Part shown: one piece after another, positions 57,324 through 64,000 of the stretch
How the letters are laid out: the number at the start of each line of letters is the position of its first letter
Position numbering within the stretch: position 1 is the first letter of the stretch
Assembly (NCBI GenBank): GCA_907163375.1
Contig: CAJQUW010005325.1
Span: 1-64,000, forward strand
Length of the DNA stretch: 64,000 bases
Direction: 5' to 3'
DNA from: Prostheceraeus crozeri
Taxonomy: Eukaryota; Platyhelminthes; Polycladida; Euryleptidae
The notes under the pieces: model-generated
What the model saw: only the letters and a program-made list of their open reading frames with translations
The model's database searches: none
Told to the model about the DNA's origin: nothing
Position numbers and translations under genes: made by a program

Positions 57324-57559
57324 TAATGTGTTGAATGGTAATACATAGAAAGCGAGATATTGCATCATGCCTGAGAAAAAAATGAAACAAACTTCAATTC
57401 AAGCCAATGATAGTTTGTTTCATTAATTATAGCTATTTTTTCATATGAAATTTAAGTTAAGCACTAAAATATTTATTGGACTTATATGCATCAACTTCAA
57501 CTTTAAAAAGAAAAGCACATTTGAAAGACTTGGTTCCTTCAACTCGTAGAATACACTTT

Positions 57560-58260
57560 CAAAATTATGGGGATGACTTTTTGGACATACCAAGTGTGTG
57601 ACGAGAAGTCAAAGCGAACATTCGCATAACGACGATGTAAGTTATTGAAACGATTGCAAGCACAGAACACAAACGAATTTCGTCGTCTTGAGTATGACAC
57701 TCAGGTATAATAAAGCGACCAGTCGCAGACAAGGGAGGTAGCAATTTATGAATGATGTGATCCTTCTCCATGATGCATCGAAGAAATCTGTCACATAAGT
57801 TATTTCCTCTTGATGTTGTAGAAATAAGATAATCTTGTGCACATTCATTACCACAGATAATTGGATGGAATCTTCGTTGAATAGACTCAAATACTTGCGC
57901 TGTCTGTTATTGATAAACCGATGAAAAGTGGACAACAGTATTCGAAGACTGACCTCACAAATGACTCGTATACTTTGACAAGATCCTTTTTGACAATGAA
58001 GGTTTAAGGACACGCTATGCATGCATACGTTTTGATGCAGATTTTACTATTTTTGTCACGTGGTCTGACCAAGTTCCTTTTGAGTTCAGACGGACTCCTA
58101 GAATGTCAAGAGTGTCAACCATAGGCACGTCAGGTAAAATCAAATTACCGTTGAAATTTCGGTTTTGAATAAGAAGACCCTTGCATTCGTCACTATGTAG
58201 TATGCTTAATACTTGTGGCTCATGCGGTCTCTTGCATTCAAACGGAACGTACGAAATGTT
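57560..58260 (-). pseudogene. LINE fragment, post-RT region (reverse strand)
   Basis: Reverse frames read ILGVRLNSKGTWSDHVTKIV, then LVKVYESFVRSVFEYCCPLF with I-G-L, then a long decayed C-terminal part to about 57560. This is the region after the polymerase of a CR1/L2-like LINE. Stops after KRMHA and SASI and at least one frameshift break it. Confidence 0.7.
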
Positions 58261-58953
58261 TTGATGTCATTATTTTGCATGATAAACTTTGATGGTAAGT
58301 TTCCGATAAATTTTTAAAATTTGCAGTTGTATTCTGACAAAATGGAACCTAAATTAGAATCTTCGGAAATTTTAATTGCTTTAATTTATTAGTAGTCAGT
58401 AGGCCCTTATTGAGAATGGCTTCATGTGATTCAGTGGATGACAAGGTGTTTTATGGAATCTACTGTTAAATCAGAAATCAGATGTCTGACTAGTCTGAGA
58501 GCCACGTAACATACAATTTGGTCAGGTAGCTCTCACATACAACCGTCTATCATTTGATTGAAGTTTGACGCGAATTCAGTCACAACTGTGCAGCAACGAC
58601 TTTCACAACTTCGCATTGAAAAGATTGAATAAAAAGTGCAATTTATCTGTTTTCTTATCAGAAGTCCTTCACGGTCGACTGTTCATTTCAGCTGAGTTTA
58701 GACATGGTCACGCAGAATGTTGTTGATGATGCTTTTGAAAGTAGGTCCTTTGAAATTGTGATGCCGTGTGAAGATCTTTCATCAGATGTCTGGTCGGTTT
58801 GCAAAGTAAAGGCCGTATCACATCAGGTGTTGCGTGTTCAGAGTCATAGATAAATAGTCAACAAATTATTCATATATATGGTGAAATTTCGAACTCAAGA
58901 GGAAGCAGTTAAACACGTACATGAACATGTAATGCGACAAAAGGGATGAAATG
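58261..58953. other. Stretch without recognisable gene
   Basis: No frame or element was recognised up to the MITE at 58954. Confidence 0.4.
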
Positions 58954-59209
58954 CATAGAAATAGATAACAATGAAATATCTAGAACGGAAATGAAGATTC
59001 ATGCAATACACAATAGTGGCACATAAATCGCACGCATTTTCAGTTAGATACACTTGTCAACGGCTGAATCATTGGTTTAGAATCAGTCACATGTGCAATT
59101 ATAAGCTTTTCATTGGTGGTTCATGCCCCAACTTAGTTCCCCCGGATGTGCCGCGACCTTGAGTCAATTTCCATTCTAGTCAACTTCAGCTAAACAATCT
59201 ATTTCTATG
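58954..59209. mobile_element. 256 bp MITE, copy 2 (inverted orientation)
   Basis: Ends CATAGAAATAGAT and AATCTATTTCTATG, flanked by the exact 8 bp duplication ATGAAATG (58946-58953 and 59210-59217). Reverse complement of copies 1 and 3. Confidence 0.92.
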
Positions 59210-59315
59210 ATGAAATGTCATAGACTACCTAGATAGATGGTAATGAAATGTGAATGCAACTATCAAAACGCAGAAGTTGAAAATACTCAGTTGGAACAAA
59301 CTGATTGGATGTTAC

Positions 59316-59572
59316 CATAGAAATAGATTGTTTAACTGAAGTTGACTAGAATGGAAATTGACTCAAGGTCGCGGCACATCCGGGGGAACTAAGTTGGGGC
59401 ATGAATGACCAATGAAAAGCTTTGATTTACACATGTGACTGATTCTGACACAATGATACAGCCGTTGACAAGTGTATCTAAGTGAAAATGCGTGCGATTT
59501 ATGTGCCACTATTGTGTATTGCATGAAGCTTAACCTCCGTTCTAAGAGGTTTTATTGTTGTCGATTTCTATG
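59316..59572. mobile_element. 257 bp MITE, copy 3
   Basis: Ends CATAGAAATAGAT and ATTTCTATG, flanked by the exact 8 bp duplication GATGTTAC (59308-59315 and 59573-59580). Same orientation as copy 1. It lies 106 bp from copy 2, facing it. Confidence 0.92.
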
Positions 59573-61301
59573 GATGTTACAGTTGTAACCAGGAAGATCT
59601 ATGAATGCTATGATAAAGAATTCTTTATCACACTATTCATAGAAATCTTTGTTATGACGTTACAGTGCAATAACTTTTTGCATGGTTGGCCTACAAAAAC
59701 CGTTGACTGACAATTGACAGACATTTATCCTACAAAATCTATTTTGTCGGTCATTGATAGTTCTTGTAGGATAATTGCCACTGAACACCTACAATATCTG
59801 ACAAAAAGCGGCAAAATGAATGGCAATGAATTATAGCTTAAATTTTATCAAAAATGTAGGTAATTAATTAAATTATGTCAAAATAAATCATGGTTTTGCC
59901 ACACAACAATACAGATTGCCCAAAAGTCAAGCAATCACTAATCTAAAAAGTCAATCAATATTCAACAGTATTTGTTTAGTTAATTTGCATACAAGGCATC
60001 TGTTTCGATGTCGGTGGAAAGCCTACAAATTCGTCGGATATCGCAGGATATTGGAGTTGACAATCGTTGGTTGATTTTATCAGTAATTTTGTAGGATAAT
60101 TGTTGGTCTGCGGTTTACAGTGTACATGTACATGTGTGCGTTTCACACGACGTTCAAAACGCAACACGCAACATGTATGTGATATGATGCGGTCTTAACC
60201 TCCTGAACACTCCCCTACATAATTACCCGATTTCATGAACAGAGCAACTGTGTTGAAACATGGCTACATTAACAGATGACATGCAATTAATCTGCTCTGA
60301 AAAAAATACAAAAAGGATCTTGCTATTAATTAATTCAACTGCATCAGAATAAATGAAATTTCGAATATTTCTATACACCCAGGTGTATATGGGCCAGCTA
60401 TCTAATAATTTATCGAAACTTCAATGATTTTGCATAAAAACCTAGCCTTAAATGCCAAATGGAAGATCCATCACGTCAGAATTCAAATGCGATTGTTCTG
60501 TCTGAGTCCGGAAGCATATTGGACGTACCACGCACTTTTATATACAGAATTCAGAATGTCACTAATCTCAATTCAATTTCATATAACTTTACTCCTCTAA
60601 TTGAGTACGCAGTTTCCGCAGCATAAACGCAATACGACATCATGCATGAAAAAGTTCATCAAGTTGCGTCACTGCTTGTCTTCAAAGAAAAACGTTTCTG
60701 CAATTCACAAATTACTTTGCAAAAATTTCCTTTTCTCTTCGAGATTCAATCTCGATTATCACTTGAAAGCAGGCGATTAGCCGGCGCCTTGATCTAAATA
60801 ACCAGTCTCTTGTCCTGAGAGTGCCGTTGAACTTAATTCAGAAAGACAAGCTCGTGAAAAAATTCCAACGTCAACATTTGGAGACTGACTGGCGGAGAAA
60901 GAGTATACGTCCTAAAGCAGGGTTCACTGATGGCGCCTTAGCAGAGAGTTTAGATGGGAACAGGCAGAACAGCAGTTACAGAAACTAATGGCGACCTACC
61001 ACGACTTTATTTTACAGATTTTACACTAACGCAACATGACCAGAGAAACACAATCATTAAAAACTCAATCAGTTCTAGTACGATTAAAGCTCATGTAAAG
61101 TGTGCCGTCTATAGATCGTCTATGGGATAAAACAGCGCTTGCATGGTGAGAACTTGTTATCGCATACCAAAGATAAAAGGAATCTTCAACTTTTTATGCT
61201 TGAGATAAACAGATTAGCTGCACAATGGAGGCAAATACGACGAGCAGAATCAACGAGAAATGTGAGAGTACTGTTGATTTAGTTTAAGAATAGCTTCATA
61301 G
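59573..61301. other. Stretch without recognisable gene
   Basis: ATCCTACAAAAT-type boxes at 59729 and ATTTTGTAGGATAAT at about 60090 are inverted and may belong to a degraded DNA transposon ending near TTTACAGTGTAC at 60115. The ends do not align well. No gene was identified. Confidence 0.4.
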
Positions 61302-62589
61302 CAGTGGTGGGAGCTATTGCGGCACGATTAATCGTGTAACGGAATCAATCGCGCGATTCTTGAATGACCAGGAATCTTGCGATTTTCTTGCAATAAGAAT
61401 TCTCAATGAAATTTGCTTGATGAGGTAAAAACAGGTTTCCATTCACTCTTTCATCGTTTTAGATAATTGCATTGCGCTGGTGCTCGCTCCTGAGATCATG
61501 TAGACAGAGCTGCCGTGTGAACTCTCTATGGGAGCTCCCCACATGGCATTAAACACGTTTGCGTCGGGTATACCATTTATACGAATCATAGGCCTACATG
61601 CTGTCAAGGCAGTCGAACATAGTAGGTTCCTATGATATCTTATTTCCGCATTGAAATCATATAAATACATTGACAACAATTCGCATTAATACTTGATTCA
61701 CATTTAACATGCACACTATGAACATAAGCCTGTAACAATTGCACCTGCAGATTCGCTAGTTGTGACGATTGTAGAGTTCCAGTTCATGGCATATAATAGA
61801 AAGATGTCCTCAGATGTTAACTATTTAGGCACAAAAATTCCATGGCGATAGTAGACGCTGCGCTTCCCTACATGAGCTTGTCAGCACGCCTCGGAATTGC
61901 CCAAAGTAGCTTAGAATATCTGGAATGGCTGAGCAAGGGACTGCACAACGGGTTGTTCTGTGTTTATCTTGGCTATATGACGTGCGGATGATTATCATAA
62001 AGATTATAGAATGCCAATTCTCTTGTTTTAAGCTAGTCTGGGCCACTCCGAGCCGTCCTGACGAACCCTTGTAAGGTAGCAGTGTCTAAGGCCATCATAG
62101 AATTTTTGTGCAAAAAATTGTTCAAGTCTAAGGACATCTCTCTTTTAGATTTGCTAATGTTTTGCTAAGGTTTTAGTTTAATAGATTGATTTAATTGATA
62201 CATAATTAACCTTATCTCAGGGCTGACAGAAGAAGAGGCAAATAGCTACACTACTGCAGCCATTTTCGATAAAATATGATGGATGAAGATCGAACGAACC
62301 AAGACTGGAAAATCTTGTACATGATGTAGTGAGCCTATTTGCAGTGCTTTTATGATTGCAAATTTTCAGTAGAATCTTATAAATGCATGTATATTATCAA
62401 AACTTTTCATGCCTTGTTTGCGACTTTTTATGTGTTTTGATTTGCTATGCTGTTTTCACAAACATTTACACATAAAGTATCGCAGTAATTCATAGGGTAG
62501 TTATAATTTCAGTCTATTAATGCAAGCTAGATTAACTGCAAACTTTTAGTCGCTGAATCCTAATGTATTCAGAGTCGCGCCCGCCACTG
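61302..62589. mobile_element. hAT-type element, 1288 bp, non-autonomous
   Basis: Ends CAGTGGTGGGAGCT and CGCGCCCGCCACTG are inverted and begin with the hAT-typical CAGTGG. The exact 8 bp duplication CTTCATAG flanks it (61294-61301 and 62590-62597). Inside the left end is an inverted GATTAATCGTG/ATCGCGCGATT cluster. Interior frames (78 codons at 61443-61679, 73 codons at 61825-62046) have no recognisable product, so the cargo is unexplained and no transposase is encoded. Confidence 0.9.
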
Positions 62590-63346
62590 CTTCATAGTCA
62601 GGACTTTTACACTCCACAATGTTATGATGGAGGCACTGAATGAACGCGCGCATCAAGGGTTTATTTCAGGGGGGGAATGAAACTAAACTTTTGAGTTTTC
62701 CTTTTCTATAATATGACATGTTCATCGTATGTGATTATTTGTGCTTTTCAACCTATTTTGACGAGTGCACTAGCGATTAAAATTGAAAGCTATAATTTAC
62801 GTATTTAAATGACAAATAGACATGCAAGCACTCGCAACCCTAGAACAGAAGCTAGTAAGCCAATAATCGATTGTGAATAAGACCCTGGCGAGTGCATGTG
62901 GCTAAAAAAGATGATTTGTTTCTGAATAAGTTTTCATTTAGCTAGAAATTATTTTATCTTTTGGATTTTTCAAGTAATGACATGAAATTTAAGATTTGCT
63001 TATGCAAACTACTAATAATGACTTGGTTTTTCTGGCGTTTAGATTTGTTTGATAGACTTTAATTGTGCATTCATATATTAGCAATACGCCATAGGCCTTA
63101 CATGTAACGCACACACATTTGTGCAAGACAATTGCCTCGCTATAGTTTCCTAATGAAATAAGGTTTTAAGCTCTGTCATAAGCACGACTGTTGAATGGCA
63201 ATTTTAGACGTGATTTTAAGATATACATTATTTTACAAATCTTGATACATTTTGGTACATTTTCTGATTATTCTTACAAGACTGAAATGTTTGTTCAATA
63301 CTTGTTTCACAAATTTGATGGGGATGGACGTGCATAGCATTACGGT
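62590..63346. other. Stretch without recognisable gene
   Basis: No frame or element was recognised. Confidence 0.4.
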
Positions 63347-64000
63347 CAGTGGCGTATTCAAGGGGGGACAAGGGGCATGTCCCACCCGAAATGAAATCTG
63401 AGCGGGGGATAATCTTTGTGTTTTTTACGGGGTATATTAACATCAGTCTATGTCAAATGATTAATTTATTTATGTGATAATCTGAAATCCTACAGTAGCG
63501 AGCTTGGCTAATTTTGGCATGTTCCCTGTTGCGGAACGATCGCGAGGAATGTTCATTTCTGTGAGTCAGATAGTCGCTGATACTAGTTGTACTGTCACGG
63601 GCGTCTCGATATGGCTTGTGGCCATGACACAACACGATTTTGCGACACCCACAAGTAGAGATTGACTGGGTATATAAACGCCTGTTCTATTTCGCATTTG
63701 CTTTCGTTCTAATCCATTAACACAATTTCATCGACAATCAAAAAGTGTGATTCCTCTATTTTTTCAAACTTATTTCATTTGTTCAATATCTTCATGATCA
63801 CACCTGCAACTACTGCAAAAGCAGAGCGATCATTCAGTCAACTGAGACTCTCAAAGACTCATTTGTATTCTGTGATGTTGTCTGATCGACTAAATGGACT
63901 GGCTTCATAGCCATTCATAAGATTGCAGACTCAATTATGATGACATAATTCAACGTTATGGAATGCATCATGACACTCACTTGCGGCTCAAATAAAGAAA
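63347..64000 (+). pseudogene. hAT element with transposase C-terminus, cut by window end
   Basis: CAGTGGCGTATTCAAGGGGG at 63347 is a typical hAT left end. At about 63795-63910 a forward frame reads ITPATTAKAERSFSQLRLSK followed by THLYSVMLSDRLNGLAS and a stop. This is the hAT dimerisation signature (P-T-A-AERSFS-LR--K---RS-M---RL--L). The DDE core between them is missing, so this is an internally deleted copy. The right end was not found in the window. Confidence 0.75.

Overview
This is a 64 kb piece of eukaryotic nuclear DNA, AT-rich and almost certainly from a marine invertebrate. It holds no operons or bacterial-type genes. It does hold polymerase III tRNA genes with T-run terminators, non-LTR retrotransposons, Penelope-like retroelements, hAT and Tc1 DNA transposons, tRNA-derived SINEs and many foldback elements. 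The octamer TAGGCCTA is over-represented, which I associate loosely with echinoderms and their relatives; the phylum is an inference with low confidence. I found no convincing host protein-coding gene. The only long intact reading frame with a recognisable product is a Tc1-type transposase.

Layout. 1-8.8 kb: a 1 kb foldback element with a nested hairpin element, a second palindromic element, an (AT)n tract and a decayed reverse-strand retroelement tail, then about 4.5 kb with nothing I recognise. 8.8-13.1 kb: a LINE 3' end, a broken IS630/Tc1-like transposase, a terminal-inverted-repeat element carrying LINE debris, and a 404 bp hAT-type element. 15.9-16.8 kb: a ~37 bp minisatellite with higher-order structure. 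17.4-21.4 kb: an APE/RT LINE with long reading frames, apparently nested in a larger inverted-repeat element. 22.3-25.4 kb: a hAT transposase C-terminus and two tRNA-Ile(AAT) genes in duplicated flanks. 26.1-30.0 kb: a cluster of Penelope-like element 3' ends facing (TA)n tracts, ending in a short element made of a hairpin, a tRNA-like promoter and a complete hammerhead ribozyme motif. 31.6 kb: a third tRNA-Ile copy with an altered anticodon loop. 34.7-39.3 kb: a 256 bp MITE, a degraded LINE and fragments of another. 44.8-53.9 kb: SINE-like pieces, an inverted-repeat element, a decayed copy of the hammerhead element and a repeat with a coding-like look. 55.6-59.6 kb: the intact Tc1 transposase, a perfect-looking palindrome, a LINE fragment and two more copies of the MITE. 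61.3-64 kb: a 1.3 kb hAT-type element with an exact target duplication and the C-terminus of another hAT transposase.

The window is best read as a graveyard and nursery of mobile elements around a small tRNA-Ile group. Strongest observations: (1) the hammerhead ribozyme at 29971-30012 joined to a tRNA-like head; (2) three MITE copies at 34747, 58954 and 59316, each with its own exact 8 bp target duplication; (3) repeated placement of Penelope-like 3' ends at (TA)n; (4) the intact DD34E transposase. All family names come from motif recognition without database searches.
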